The position numbers and the translations under genes were made by a program. Under the pieces are notes generated by a model. That model did not search any database, had not been told where the DNA came from, and saw only the letters and a program-made list of their open reading frames with translations. A stretch of 64,000 bases of DNA from an uncultured Roseobacter sp. (GTDB lineage: Bacteria; Pseudomonadota; Alphaproteobacteria; Rhodobacterales; Rhodobacteraceae). The stretch's first letter is position 1; each line of letters opens with the position of its first letter. The stretch spans positions 992,001 through 1,056,000 of the forward strand of contig NZ_CANLNE010000003.1 in NCBI RefSeq assembly GCF_947492555.1. The letters run 5' to 3'. Shown piece by piece: positions 40,752-50,566 of the stretch.

Positions 40752-41546
40752 CTACCTCAGCATCATCGGCGACCCGATCAGCGGCCCGCCAATGATCAGC
40801 AGAAATACCGCCGCACCCAGCATGCCGTCGAAGCGGTCCAGCAGGCCACCATGGCCAGGGATCAGATTGGAGCTGTCCTTGACCCCAACGCGCCGCTTGA
40901 TCGCGCTTTCGGCGATATCGCCCATCTGGCTGGCCATGGAAACGGCGATGGAGACGCCGATCAGCTGCGGGCCCGCACCGGTATTGGCCATAAAGAGCGT
41001 GCCGACAATGGCCGCCCCGACCCAGCCAAACCCGGTGCCGGCCCATGTTTTCTTGGGGCTGACGCGTGGCCAAAACTTGGGTCCGCCGATCAGACGCCCG
41101 GCGAAGTAGCCGACTACATCCGTGGCCACCACAACCAGCACCATCCAGAGCATCCAGTTGAAGCCGAGATCGTCACGCACCGCCATCATGCCGAACCCGG
41201 CCAGCAGCACCATGACTGTAAACACCATGTAAATGGTGCGGAACTGCGTCAGCTGCCCAAAGCCCACCAGCGCAGAGGCCAGCAGGATCGGCAGGGCAAA
41301 ACCGGTCGGCAAATAGATGGCCAGCAGCAAAGCGGCCCCGGTCAGCGCGCCCAGTTGCAGCGCGGCCATGCGCGGGGCGTGGATCATCACCGCCAGTTCC
41401 CAGATCATCACGCCGCAGATCACGGCGACCATCACGTGAAAGACGTGCCCACCGGCCCAGACCCCAAGCAGGCCCAGCACCACCATTGCCGCCCCGGAGC
41501 CCATCCGGGTTGCTAGATCAGACCACTTCTCCCCCACCTCGCTCAT
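40752..41546 (-). CDS. cdsA: Phosphatidate cytidylyltransferase
   Basis: Makes CDP-diacylglycerol for phospholipid synthesis. The 264-residue inner-membrane protein has about seven membrane helices and the CDS signature near the C-terminus (KRRVGVKDSSNLIPGHGGLLDRFD, shown as KRRVGVKDSSNLIPGHGG and LLDRFD). The key aspartates are present. It lies six bases after uppS. Confidence 0.95.
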   Translation of the reverse strand: MSEVGEKWSDLATRMGSGAAMVVLGLLGVWAGGHVFHVMVAVICGVMIWELAVMIHAPRMAALQLGALTGAALLLAIYLPTGFALPILLASALVGFGQLTQFRTIYMVFTVMVLLAGFGMMAVRDDLGFNWMLWMVLVVVATDVVGYFAGRLIGGPKFWPRVSPKKTWAGTGFGWVGAAIVGTLFMANTGAGPQLIGVSIAVSMASQMGDIAESAIKRRVGVKDSSNLIPGHGGLLDRFDGMLGAAVFLLIIGGPLIGSPMMLR

Positions 41547-41552
41547 GTCTCG

Positions 41553-42293
41553 CTAGCCTCGCACCCCGCCATAGCGGCGATCGCGTCCTCCGAAAGCGGC
41601 ACAGAGATTCTGGAACTCATCCCGGGTGAAGTCAGGCCACAGCGTGTCGATGAATTCATATTCCGAATAGGCGGATTGCCAGAGCAGGAAATTGGAAATA
41701 CGCGCCTCGCCACTGGTGCGGATCACCAGATCCGGGTCCGGCAGCACGTGCGTGTCCAGATAGCGCGGCAGGGTTTCCTCATCCACTGCATCCGGACTGA
41801 GGTTGCCGTCCGCCACGTCCTTGGCCAGACGCTTGGTGGCGCGCGCCACTTCATCCCGCCCGCCGTAGTTGATCGCGATGGTCAGATGCACCCGCGTGTT
41901 CTGCTCGGTGGCGACTTCAAGGTCGTTCATCATCTGGATCAGCTTCTTGTCCAGCCGCAAACGATCCCCGATGAAACGCACGCGCACACCGGATTCCACC
42001 AACGCCCGGGTCTCTTTGATGATGTACCTGCGAAACAGGCTCATCAGGCCCGCGACCTCGACCTGCGTGCGTTTCCAGTTCTCGGTCGAGAAGGCAAAGA
42101 TGGTCAGGTAATCCACACCGAACTGAGGACAGCACTCGACGATCTCGCGCACGCGTCTGGCCCCGGCATGATGCCCGTAGAGCCGCGGGCGGCCCCGTTG
42201 CGTGGCCCAGCGACCATTCCCATCCATAATGATCGCAACATGTCGCGGGCATCCGGGGATCAGGTCGCTCTGGGGCTGTGGCATACCCGCCAT
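41553..42293 (-). CDS. uppS: Undecaprenyl diphosphate synthase
   Basis: Builds the C55 lipid carrier for peptidoglycan. The 246-residue cis-prenyltransferase has HVAIIMDGNGRWA with the catalytic Asp, the HHAGARRVREIVE helix, TIFAFSTENWKR and the C-terminal RTSGEARISNFLLWQSAYSE. It is the first gene of the uppS-cdsA-dxr-rseP run. A 169-base gap upstream separates it from frr and contains an inverted repeat TTACGG/CCGTAA (42404-42432). Confidence 0.97.
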   Translation of the reverse strand: MAGMPQPQSDLIPGCPRHVAIIMDGNGRWATQRGRPRLYGHHAGARRVREIVECCPQFGVDYLTIFAFSTENWKRTQVEVAGLMSLFRRYIIKETRALVESGVRVRFIGDRLRLDKKLIQMMNDLEVATEQNTRVHLTIAINYGGRDEVARATKRLAKDVADGNLSPDAVDEETLPRYLDTHVLPDPDLVIRTSGEARISNFLLWQSAYSEYEFIDTLWPDFTRDEFQNLCAAFGGRDRRYGGVRG

Positions 42294-42462
42294 TTCATTC
42301 TCCTGCTCGGAACACCGCTGCCTTGGTCTGGCAGAGGGTCTCTTTGTCAGATGACACTTTCCGCTACATTAATGTGGCGCAGAGTGATCTACCTATAGCT
42401 TATTTACGGCAGCTGTTGCACCGCCTCCGTAAACTCCGATGGGCGCTACGCCATCACCTGCA

Positions 42463-43026
42463 TCACACCTGCATGATCTCGCCTTGCTTGGTCTCCAGCA
42501 TGTCGTCCACCAGTTTGATGTAGCGGTCGGTGATTTCCTGAACTTCGCCCTCCCAGAGTTTCTGGTCGTCCTCGGACATGCCGTCGCCCTTGGCCTTCTT
42601 GATCTGATCCATGCCGTCCCGGCGGACGTTGCGCACCGAAACCCGTGCGTTTTCCGCATATTGCCCGGCAACCTTGGTCAGCTCACGGCGACGTTCCTCA
42701 TTCAGCTCAGGGATCGGCAACATGATGATGGTGCCGTTCATCTGCGGGTTGATGCCCAGACCGCTCTCACGGATGGCTTTTTCGACCTTGTTCACCAGCC
42801 CCTTGTCCCAGACGTTGATGGTGACCATGCGCGGTTCCGGCACGTTCACGGTGCCCACCTGGTTGATCGGCGTCATGGAGCCATAGGCATCCACCATCAC
42901 CGGCTCCAGCATCGACGCCGAGGCGCGCCCGGTGCGCAAAGAGGCAAATTCCACCCGGAGATTGGCCATGGCCCCGTCCATGCGCCGTTCAAGGTCGTCG
43001 GTGTCCAGCATAAAATCGTCTGACAT
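42463..43026 (-). CDS. frr: Ribosome recycling factor
   Basis: Splits post-termination ribosomes together with EF-G. The 187-residue protein has the three-helix bundle pattern ([21 protein letters not shown] in part, [17 protein letters not shown]). ATG 43026 is chosen because AGGA precedes it at a good distance; a reading from 43044 adds six residues with no support. It follows pyrH, the standard order. Confidence 0.97.
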   Translation of the reverse strand: MSDDFMLDTDDLERRMDGAMANLRVEFASLRTGRASASMLEPVMVDAYGSMTPINQVGTVNVPEPRMVTINVWDKGLVNKVEKAIRESGLGINPQMNGTIIMLPIPELNEERRRELTKVAGQYAENARVSVRNVRRDGMDQIKKAKGDGMSEDDQKLWEGEVQEITDRYIKLVDDMLETKQGEIMQV

Positions 43027-43159
43027 ATATTTATCCTGCCGCAAGTTTCTTGGCGCGCCATGCCGCGCGCTGCGATTGTGTCTGTGTATAGATCAGGAAA
43101 CGATCGAAAGGCCAGAAGGAGTTGTCATGCAACGCCGCCCCTGCGGGCCGCAGCGATCT

Positions 43160-43888
43160 CTAGCCCTGCACCCGCGTATAGGTGCCCTCGCCCGCGAGAA
43201 TGCCCCGGAACCCGCCCGGTTCATCCAGCGAGAAGACGATGATCGGCAGGTTGTTGTCCCGCGCCAGCGCGATGGCCGAGGCATCCATCACGCCGAGGCG
43301 CTTGGCCAGCACATCATCGTAGCTGACCGTCTCATAGCGTTTGGCGTCGTCGTGTTTGGCCGGGTCCTTGTCATAGACACCATCCACCTTGGTCCCTTTG
43401 AAAATCGCCTCGCAGGACATCTCGTTCGCACGCAGCGTGGCGGCGGTATCGGTCGTGAAGTAGGGATTGCCGGTGCCGGCGGCAAAGATGCAGACCCGCT
43501 TCTTTTCAAGGTGGCGCACGGCGCGGCGGCGGATATAGGGCTCTGCCACCTCGTTCATGGTGATCGCGGATATGACCCGCGTATGGATGCCCAGCCCTTC
43601 CAGCGCGGATTGCATCGCCAGCGCGTTCATCACCGTGGCCAGCATCCCCATGTAGTCCGCCGTGGTCCGCTCCATCCCCTGGGCCGAGCCCTGAAGCCCG
43701 CGAAAGATGTTACCCCCGCCGATGACCATGCAGATCTCCACCCCCAGATCGTGCACCGATTGTACTTCCTTGGCGATCCGCTCAACTGTGGGCGGATTGA
43801 GACCAAACCCCTGATCGCCCATCAGCGCCTCGCCAGAGATTTTCAGCATCACACGTTTAAAGGCGGCCTGCGGCTCGGCGTCGGACAT
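43160..43888 (-). CDS. pyrH: UMP kinase
   Basis: Phosphorylates UMP. The 242-residue amino-acid-kinase-fold enzyme has [23 protein letters not shown], the TDTAATLRA segment and [14 protein letters not shown] 43888 is favoured: the start lies just before the conserved part and longer readings run back into the divergent miaA promoter. rpsB and tsf, usual upstream partners, are not adjacent. Confidence 0.96.
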   Translation of the reverse strand: MSDAEPQAAFKRVMLKISGEALMGDQGFGLNPPTVERIAKEVQSVHDLGVEICMVIGGGNIFRGLQGSAQGMERTTADYMGMLATVMNALAMQSALEGLGIHTRVISAITMNEVAEPYIRRRAVRHLEKKRVCIFAAGTGNPYFTTDTAATLRANEMSCEAIFKGTKVDGVYDKDPAKHDDAKRYETVSYDDVLAKRLGVMDASAIALARDNNLPIIVFSLDEPGGFRGILAGEGTYTRVQG

Positions 43889-43997
43889 TGGGGGGCTCCT
43901 GAGGCTTGGGGTTTTGTTCGGCGGCAAAATGTCGGAAAAGCGGGCAGACTTCAATGCATCCTTATGTGGGATGGCGCAGAAAGTGACAGAAGGCCCG

Positions 43998-44873
43998 ATG
44001 AGTGGCATCCAATCCCTGATCCGCGGCCTGTCGCGGGACATGCCCGTGCTGATCGCCGGACCGACAGCCTCCGGGAAATCGGCGCTGGCGCTGGAGATTG
44101 CCGCGCAGCAAGGTGGCGTGATCGTCAACGCAGATGCCAGCCAGGTCTACGCTTGCTGGCGGATTGTCACCGCCCGCCCCTCCGCCGAGGAAGAAACTGT
44201 GGCGCCGCACCGTCTTTACGGACATGTCTCCGCGCAAACCGCCTATTCCGCCGGGCACTGGCTGCGAGAGGTCACACCGCTGCTACGGGAAGGGGATCGA
44301 CCCATCATCGTCGGCGGCACGGGACTCTATTTCTCCGCCCTGACGCGCGGGCTAGCCGATATCCCGGCCACGCCTGCGGACATACGTGCCAGGGGGGACG
44401 CACTCTCCCTGCGCGATTTGCTGGCGGCACTGGATGCGCCGACAAAGGCGCGGATCGACACCGCCAATCGCATGCGCGTGCAGCGGGCCTGGGAGGTTTT
44501 GACAGCGACCGGGCGCAATCTCTCAAGCTGGCAAGACGACACCGGCGCCCCACACTTGCCGGAAACACAGGCGCATTGCATTGTGTTTGATGCGCCGAAA
44601 GACTGGCTGAATACGCGTATCGCGCGCCGGTTTGACCAGATGATCGCACAGGGTGCTCTGGACGAGGCCCGTGCGGTTCTGCCGGATTATGACCCCACCC
44701 TGCCCGCCCACAGGGCCATCGGAGGACCGGAGCTGGTTGCCTATCTGCAAGGGCGGATCAGCCTTGAGGAGGCGCGCGAACAGGCCGTCATCGCCACGCG
44801 GCAATTCGCCAAACGGCAACGCACATGGTTTCGATCCAAGATGCGCAATTGGCAGGCGTTGTCACCGCAATAG
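43998..44873 (+). CDS. miaA: tRNA dimethylallyltransferase
   Basis: Adds the dimethylallyl group to A37 of tRNAs that read U-initial codons. The 291 residues have the P-loop GPTASGKS at 21-28, [30 protein letters not shown] and the C-terminal [15 protein letters not shown] 43998 has AAGG nearby; ATG 43971 or earlier is possible but adds unconserved residues. It is divergent from pyrH. Confidence 0.96.
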   Translation: MSGIQSLIRGLSRDMPVLIAGPTASGKSALALEIAAQQGGVIVNADASQVYACWRIVTARPSAEEETVAPHRLYGHVSAQTAYSAGHWLREVTPLLREGDRPIIVGGTGLYFSALTRGLADIPATPADIRARGDALSLRDLLAALDAPTKARIDTANRMRVQRAWEVLTATGRNLSSWQDDTGAPHLPETQAHCIVFDAPKDWLNTRIARRFDQMIAQGALDEARAVLPDYDPTLPAHRAIGGPELVAYLQGRISLEEAREQAVIATRQFAKRQRTWFRSKMRNWQALSPQ

Positions 44874-44971
44874 GCTGCTTATTGCCCGTGAAACCGCCTC
44901 GGGCGTGACCTCCATGTGCATTAAGATTACGGTAATTTAATTCAAATACGGTGCATCTCGAAGGGGGCGTT

Positions 44972-45778
44972 ATGTCATCGAATAGGTTGAAAATACTAAC
45001 GTTATCGCAGTGGAGCATGGGTCAGGATTGGCGCCTGTCGCTGGCCCATGACCAGCCCGAGCATCTGCTGATCTGGATCACTCGGGGTCAGGGCCGCGTG
45101 TTGATGGACGGCCAGAGACGCGGTGTGGGCACGCATAATGCCATTGTGATTCCATCGTGCAATCTCTTTGCGCTGGAACTTGGGCGACAGGCCATGGGTC
45201 AGGTTGTGGTGATCCCCCAGGAAACCGAACTGCTGATGCCGCAAATCCCGCGGCTTCTGCGCATCCGCGATTCGATTGCCATGAACGAGCTGACGGTGCT
45301 GATCGAGGCGGCGACGCGCGAACAGGCCAGCGGCAGACCGCTCCGTACGCAATCGATGGATGCTTTTGGCGCATTGATCTCTGTTTGGATACAGCGACAG
45401 ATGGCGCTGGAAGAACACGCGCCCAAAAAACACAACGCCGCTGCGCGCCTTTGCAGTGCCTATTGCGCCCATATCAATGCAGGCTTTGCCGCGCCGCTGA
45501 CCATGTCAGATCATGCCGCCTTTCTTGGTGTCACACCGACGCATCTGACCCGTGCCTGCAAGGCCGCAACCGGCAAGACCGCGGCAGATCTGCTGACCGA
45601 GCGCAAACTGCATGAAGCCCGCTGCCTGCTGACGGCCACCGATGTGCCTGCACAGGACATCGCACGCCATCTGGGTTTTGGCAGCGCCGCTTACTTCACG
45701 CGATTCATGCAACACCACACGCAGACCACGCCCAGTGCGCTGCGCAAGGCGTCCCTCAGCGCGCTGAAAGCCGCCTAA
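44972..45778 (+). CDS. AraC family transcriptional regulator
   Basis: A 268-residue activator-type protein. The N-terminal half is a cupin-like sensor (residues about 20-110) and the C-terminal 95 residues carry two helix-turn-helix motifs (DHAAFLGVTPTHLTRACKAATG in part, then DVPAQDIARHLGFGSAAYFTRFM). ATG 44972 is chosen because AAGGGGG stands six bases before it; a GTG 21 bases earlier is less likely. It is followed by an array of GTCGCAA half-sites and then the ABC transporter operon, which it probably controls. Confidence 0.9.
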   Translation: MSSNRLKILTLSQWSMGQDWRLSLAHDQPEHLLIWITRGQGRVLMDGQRRGVGTHNAIVIPSCNLFALELGRQAMGQVVVIPQETELLMPQIPRLLRIRDSIAMNELTVLIEAATREQASGRPLRTQSMDAFGALISVWIQRQMALEEHAPKKHNAAARLCSAYCAHINAGFAAPLTMSDHAAFLGVTPTHLTRACKAATGKTAADLLTERKLHEARCLLTATDVPAQDIARHLGFGSAAYFTRFMQHHTQTTPSALRKASLSALKAA

Positions 45779-45797
45779 GCCATTTTCACCGCCTTCA

Positions 45798-45858
45798 TGT
45801 CGCAACTGCAGCATCAGTTTGCGACCAGAAAGATGTCGCAAATATACAATTTTGCGGC
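45798..45858. promoter_or_regulatory. Four-half-site operator candidate before the ABC transporter
   Basis: GTCGCAA occurs at 45799-45805 and 45835-45841 (both within TGTCGCAA), and its inverse TTTGCGAC at 45818-45825 and TTTGCGGC at 45851-45858. These form two inverted pairs, with 12 and 8 bases between the halves. They lie between the AraC gene and the permease gene, about 125-185 bases before the latter. Binding by the AraC protein is inferred. Confidence 0.5.
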
Positions 45859-45983
45859 GCAAGCCTACATTGACGCGGCCCCCAGACTCATGCCTGATGG
45901 ATTCACAAAAATTACAAAGAGCGCAGAACAGCGCTTGATATCCGGCGTGATCACCGCGCCATCGCCTGACAACAGGGGCACCG

Positions 45984-47027
45984 ATGGGACTATTTATACT
46001 CAGACGGCTGGGCGTCATGGTACTGACAGCGCTCTGCCTGACCTTCGTCGTCTTCTGGCTGACGAACCTCTATCCGAATCTTGAAAAACTGGCCAAAACC
46101 CAGGGCAACTTCCGCATGTCCGACGAGGCGGTGGCGAGCTATCTGGGCAAGAACGGTTACCTGCAACCGATGCCGGTCAAGTTCGGCCAATGGCTGGGTG
46201 TCTTGCCCGGCTGGACGCTCGAAGATGAGGGTGTCGTCACTGGCAAATGCTTCGGCGCGGACACGCCGGAAGAGGATCGGCGCAGTTTCTGCGGTGTGAT
46301 CCAGGGGGATTGGGGCTTTTCGACGGTGTTCAAGGATGACGTGGGGTCGATTGTGCTCACCCGATTGGGGCTGACCGGCAAGCTGATGTTCTTTGTGATG
46401 CTGGTGATGGTCCCCATGGCGCTCATCATCGGAGTACTCGCCGGGATGCGTGAGGGCTCCAAACTGGACCGCTCGCTGTCGACCTTCTCCATCGCCTCGA
46501 CCGCCACCCCCGAATATGTTTCGGGGGTGATTTTCATTGCGGTCTTTGCCTCCTCCGCCTTCGGACTGAAATGGTTCAAGGGCTCGGCGACAAGCGCGAT
46601 GGACAGCGTCACCTTTGAAAACTTCACCCTGCCGGTGGTCACCATCGCGCTCTACGGGATGGGCTATATCGCGCGGATGACGCGGGCCTCAATGACCGAG
46701 GTGATGACCGCGCAATACATCCGCACGGCGCGGCTGAAAGGGGTAAAATTCTCCGACATCGTGCTGAAACACGCGCTCAGGAATGCGCTGATCGCCCCCT
46801 TTACGGTGATCATGCTGCAGTTTCCCTGGTTGTTGAATGGCGTGGTGATCGTCGAGACGCTCTTCAACTACAAGGGTTTTGGCTGGCTGCTGGTGCAGGC
46901 GGCCTCGAACAATGACATCGAGCTGCTGCTGGCGGTCTCGGTTGTCTCGGTGATCGTGGTGCTGGTAACCCAGCTGATATCGGATATCGGCTACGTCTAT
47001 CTCAATCCACGTATCCGGATCGCGTAA
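45984..47027 (+). CDS. Peptide-type ABC transporter permease (OppB-like)
   Basis: A 347-residue inner-membrane permease with about six helices and the coupling helix motif MTEVMTAQYIRTARLKGVKFSDIVLKHALRNA. Between helices 1 and 2 a long periplasmic stretch (about residues 30-120) contains two Cys, in GKCFGAD and RSFCGVI, longer than in E. coli OppB. AGGGG precedes the ATG. It starts a three-gene operon with the second permease and a fused ATPase. Substrate unknown. Confidence 0.9.
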   Translation: MGLFILRRLGVMVLTALCLTFVVFWLTNLYPNLEKLAKTQGNFRMSDEAVASYLGKNGYLQPMPVKFGQWLGVLPGWTLEDEGVVTGKCFGADTPEEDRRSFCGVIQGDWGFSTVFKDDVGSIVLTRLGLTGKLMFFVMLVMVPMALIIGVLAGMREGSKLDRSLSTFSIASTATPEYVSGVIFIAVFASSAFGLKWFKGSATSAMDSVTFENFTLPVVTIALYGMGYIARMTRASMTEVMTAQYIRTARLKGVKFSDIVLKHALRNALIAPFTVIMLQFPWLLNGVVIVETLFNYKGFGWLLVQAASNNDIELLLAVSVVSVIVVLVTQLISDIGYVYLNPRIRIA

Positions 47028-47040
47028 GGGAGGGCTGGTC

Positions 47041-48258
47041 ATGGAAGAATTATCCTGGGGCGGCATCCTCGCCCGCATGTTCATCCAGCTGGGTCCGGTG
47101 TGGATTTCGCTGATTGTTCTCTTCACCGTGTCGATGACCTACAAAAGGCGTCTGGGGCTGTACGGCAAGCTCTTTGACAGCACCATCGGGATGATCGGAT
47201 TTGCGCTGGTGATGTTCTGGGTGTTTGTCGGTGTTTACGGTGGCCCGCTGGACATGCTGGTCACCCACGACCCGCTGAGCCAGGTATCGGGGATGAAAAA
47301 CAAGATTCCCGGCACGCCGATGCGCGGCGCGGAAGAAGGCGAATACGCTTACTTCCTGCTGGGCGGTGATAACCTCGCGCGTGACGTCTTTTCCCGTCTG
47401 ATCAAGGGCGCATGGGTGGTGGTGCAGATCGCGCCGGTCGCCACGCTCTTTGCCTTCATGGTGGGCATCACGCTGGGGTTGCCTGCCGGGTACTACGGTG
47501 GGCGTCTCGACACGCTGCTGTCATTTCTCGCCAACCTCATCCTCGCCTTCCCGGTGATCCTGCTCTTTTACCTGCTGGTGACACCCGAGATCGTGCTGAC
47601 GGGCATCCCCAACTACATGGCGCTGTTCCTCTTTGTCTTCCCGCTGATCTTTGTCTGTATCCTGCTGAATTCGCGCTACTACACGCAGCCTTCGGTCCGG
47701 ACGCCGCTGCTCATCGGCGTGCTTGGTGGGCTTGGGTGGCTTTACCTGTCACTGGTATCCTCGGACGGATCAGTGGTAGCGACACCCACCTATTCGATCC
47801 CCGGCCTGCCTGCTTTCCTTGATCTTTTCGACATTGATCCGGGCATTCTGGTGGTCTTTGTCTCGGTGGTTTTTGTGAACTCTCCCACGGTTTTCCGGAT
47901 TGTCCGAGGGCTCGCGATGGACATCAAGACACGCGACTACGTGGCCGCTGCCCAGACTCGCGGTGAGGGCCCGTGGTACATCATGCTGTGGGAAATCCTG
48001 CCCAATGCGCGCGGGCCGCTGATCGTCGATTTTTGCCTGCGGATTGGCTATACCACCATCCTTCTGGGCACCCTGGGCTTCTTTGGCCTCGGCCTGGAAT
48101 CGGAAAGCCCGGACTGGGGCAGCACGATCAACGCGGGCCGTCGCCTGCTGGCGCTTTATCCGCATGCGGCGATTGCACCGGCACTGGCGCTGCTGACGCT
48201 GGTGCTGGGGCTGAACCTGCTGGCCGATGGGCTGCGTGAGGAGAGCCTGCGCGATTGA
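47041..48258 (+). CDS. Peptide-type ABC transporter permease (OppC-like)
   Basis: A 405-residue inner-membrane permease, longer than E. coli OppC (302). The transport domain is present with the coupling motif TRDYVAAAQTRGEGPWYIML. The extra length lies in an N-terminal helix pair and in an insertion around residues 210-270 containing further hydrophobic segments (LLIGVLGGLGWLYLSLV). AGGGAGG precedes the ATG, 13 bases after the first permease. It pairs with the OppB-like protein. Confidence 0.9.
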   Translation: MEELSWGGILARMFIQLGPVWISLIVLFTVSMTYKRRLGLYGKLFDSTIGMIGFALVMFWVFVGVYGGPLDMLVTHDPLSQVSGMKNKIPGTPMRGAEEGEYAYFLLGGDNLARDVFSRLIKGAWVVVQIAPVATLFAFMVGITLGLPAGYYGGRLDTLLSFLANLILAFPVILLFYLLVTPEIVLTGIPNYMALFLFVFPLIFVCILLNSRYYTQPSVRTPLLIGVLGGLGWLYLSLVSSDGSVVATPTYSIPGLPAFLDLFDIDPGILVVFVSVVFVNSPTVFRIVRGLAMDIKTRDYVAAAQTRGEGPWYIMLWEILPNARGPLIVDFCLRIGYTTILLGTLGFFGLGLESESPDWGSTINAGRRLLALYPHAAIAPALALLTLVLGLNLLADGLREESLRD

Positions 48259-48361
48259 TGAGCGGGCGGACCCGGGGCTGTCTGCCCCCGGACCCCCGAG
48301 GATATTTCTGGCCAAAAGAAGCGAGACGCGACTGATCGGCCCTCCTGAAAGGAGAACACAG

Positions 48362-50452
48362 ATGCCAAAGACCGATTATGAAGGTCCCATCCTTGAAATC
48401 GACAAGCTGTCGATATCGTTTTTTACCCGGCTGCGCGAAATACCTGCTGTCATGGATTTTTCGGTACATGTGCGCCCCGGGGAGGCCGTGGGGCTGGTCG
48501 GGGAATCAGGCTGTGGCAAGTCAACCGTGGCCCTTGGGGTCATGCAGGATCTGGGCAAGAACGGGCGCGTCGTTGGTGGGTCGATCAAGTTCAAGGGCCG
48601 CGATCTGGCGGAGATGAGCGCGGAGGAGTTGCGCGACATTCGCGGTTCCGAGATCGCGATGATCTATCAGGAGCCGATGGCCTCGCTGAACCCGGCGATG
48701 AAGATCGGCAAGCAGCTGATGGAAGTGCCGATGATCCATCAGGGGATGAATGAGAAAGACGCCTATGCGCGGGCCCTGCAGGTGGTGACGGATGTGAAGC
48801 TGCCCGACCCCAAGCGTATTCTGGGGTCTTACCCGCATCAGCTGTCGGGCGGACAGCAACAGCGTATCGTGATCGCCATGGCGCTGATGTCGGAGCCTTC
48901 GCTGCTGATCCTCGATGAGCCCACCACCGCGCTGGATGTGACGGTTGAGGCGGCTGTGGTCGAGCTGGTGAAAGACCTCGGCAAGAAGTACGGCACCTCG
49001 ATGCTCTTTATCTCGCACAATCTCGGGCTGGTGCTGGAAACCTGCGACCGCATCTGTGTGATGTATTCCGGCGAGGCGGTCGAACGCGGCTCCATCGAGG
49101 ATGTCTTTGACAAGATGCAGCATCCTTATACGCAGGCGCTTTTTCGCTCCATCCCTCTGCCTGGGGCGGACAAGAACGCGCGCCCGCTGGTGGCGATCCC
49201 GGGTAATTTCCCCCTGCCCCATGAACGGCCCAAGGGCTGCAATTTCGGGCCGCGCTGCGACTATTTTGAAGAGGGTCGCTGCGATCAGGGGTTTATCCCG
49301 ATGCAGCAGGTGGATGCCGAAGCGCGGCACGAGACCCGCTGCCTGAAGTTTCAGGAGATCGATTGGGCCGCACCGCTGCAATTGGCGGATGTGAAGACCA
49401 AGGGGGACGTGGGCGATGTCGTCCTGAAGATGGACAACCTCAAGAAGTACTACGAGGTCACGGCCAACGCGATCTTTGGCGGCGGCAACAAAAAGGTCGT
49501 CAAGGCCAATGAGACCCTCAGTTTCGAGGCCCGTGAAAGCGAGACACTTGCTATCGTGGGCGAATCCGGCTGTGGAAAATCCACATTTGCCAAGGTGCTC
49601 ATGGGCTTGGAAACCGCGACCGAGGGCGAAATTCTGCTCGGCAATAAGCCCATTCAGGACATCCCCATTGAGGAACGCGATACAAAGACCGTGTCCGAGG
49701 TCCAGATGGTTTTTCAGAACCCCTTTGACACGCTGAACCCATCAATGACCGTGGGGCGCCAGATCATCCGGGCGCTGGAGATCTTTGGCATCGGTGAGAA
49801 TGACCGCGAGCGCACGCAGCGTATGCTGAAACTGCTTGATCTGGTAAAACTGCCCCGCGAATTTGCCGACCGTATGCCGCGGCAGCTCTCTGGTGGTCAG
49901 AAACAGCGCGTCGGCATCGCCCGTGCCTTTGCCGGGGACGCGCGGATTGTTGTGGCGGATGAGCCGGTCTCGGCGCTCGATGTCTCGGTGCAGGCGGCGG
50001 TCACCGACCTGCTCATGGAAATTCAGCGGGAACACAAGACCACGCTTCTGTTCATCTCGCATGACCTCAGCATCGTGCGCTATCTCAGCGACCGGGTGAT
50101 GGTGATGTACCTGGGGCATGTCGTGGAACTGGGCACGACGGATCAGGTTTTTTCGCCTCCCTACCACCCCTACACGGAAGCGTTGCTCTCGGCGGTGCCG
50201 ATTGCCGACACCTCGGTGAAAAAGAAACATATCGTGTTGGAAGGCGATATTCCGTCGGCCATGAACCCGCCTTCCGGCTGTCCGTTCCAGACGCGGTGCC
50301 GGTGGAAGTCAGAGGTTGCGGGAGGGCTGTGCGAAAAAGAGGTGCCCCCGGTCCGCACGTTGGCGGGCAACCACCAGATCAAATGCCACCTCAGTGATGA
50401 GAAGCTTTCCGAAATGGAACCAGTGATCGAGGTGGGGGTCGCCGCAGAATAA
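48362..50452 (+). CDS. Fused double ABC transporter ATPase (OppD-OppF-like)
   Basis: A 696-residue protein with two complete ATPase domains. The first has Walker A GESGCGKST near 47, signature LSGGQQQR and Walker B LLILDEPTTAL. The second has the same GESGCGKST near residue 400, LSGGQKQR and IVVADEPVSAL. Each is followed by the Cys-containing peptide-transporter tail (GCNFGPRC...RC and GCPFQTRC...KC). ATG 48362 follows AAAGGAGAACACAG. It energises the two permeases upstream. No binding-protein gene is in the operon. Confidence 0.94.
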   Translation: MPKTDYEGPILEIDKLSISFFTRLREIPAVMDFSVHVRPGEAVGLVGESGCGKSTVALGVMQDLGKNGRVVGGSIKFKGRDLAEMSAEELRDIRGSEIAMIYQEPMASLNPAMKIGKQLMEVPMIHQGMNEKDAYARALQVVTDVKLPDPKRILGSYPHQLSGGQQQRIVIAMALMSEPSLLILDEPTTALDVTVEAAVVELVKDLGKKYGTSMLFISHNLGLVLETCDRICVMYSGEAVERGSIEDVFDKMQHPYTQALFRSIPLPGADKNARPLVAIPGNFPLPHERPKGCNFGPRCDYFEEGRCDQGFIPMQQVDAEARHETRCLKFQEIDWAAPLQLADVKTKGDVGDVVLKMDNLKKYYEVTANAIFGGGNKKVVKANETLSFEARESETLAIVGESGCGKSTFAKVLMGLETATEGEILLGNKPIQDIPIEERDTKTVSEVQMVFQNPFDTLNPSMTVGRQIIRALEIFGIGENDRERTQRMLKLLDLVKLPREFADRMPRQLSGGQKQRVGIARAFAGDARIVVADEPVSALDVSVQAAVTDLLMEIQREHKTTLLFISHDLSIVRYLSDRVMVMYLGHVVELGTTDQVFSPPYHPYTEALLSAVPIADTSVKKKHIVLEGDIPSAMNPPSGCPFQTRCRWKSEVAGGLCEKEVPPVRTLAGNHQIKCHLSDEKLSEMEPVIEVGVAAE

Positions 50453-50453
50453 A

Positions 50454-50492
50454 AACGGCGCAGGCTCACGGGGGGAAGAGGCCTGCGCCGTT
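50454..50492. terminator. Terminator hairpin after the ABC operon
   Basis: AACGGCGCAGGC (50454-50465) and GCCTGCGCCGTT (50481-50492) form a perfect 12-base-pair stem. On the minus strand it is followed by TTTTTA, so it serves as terminator for the minus-strand orphan gene ending at 50567; on the plus strand it immediately follows the ATPase stop. Confidence 0.75.
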
Positions 50493-50566
50493 ACCACTCT
50501 GTGCCACGGGACGGTGACACTGTTGGTTTGCAAGAGATTCGGCGAGTTTAACGCTGAACCAAAGAC

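Noticed and set aside
39690-41516. 608-codon plus-strand open frame opposite dxr and cdsA
   Set aside because: Composition is His/Gln/Arg-rich noise; dxr and cdsA on the minus strand are unmistakable.
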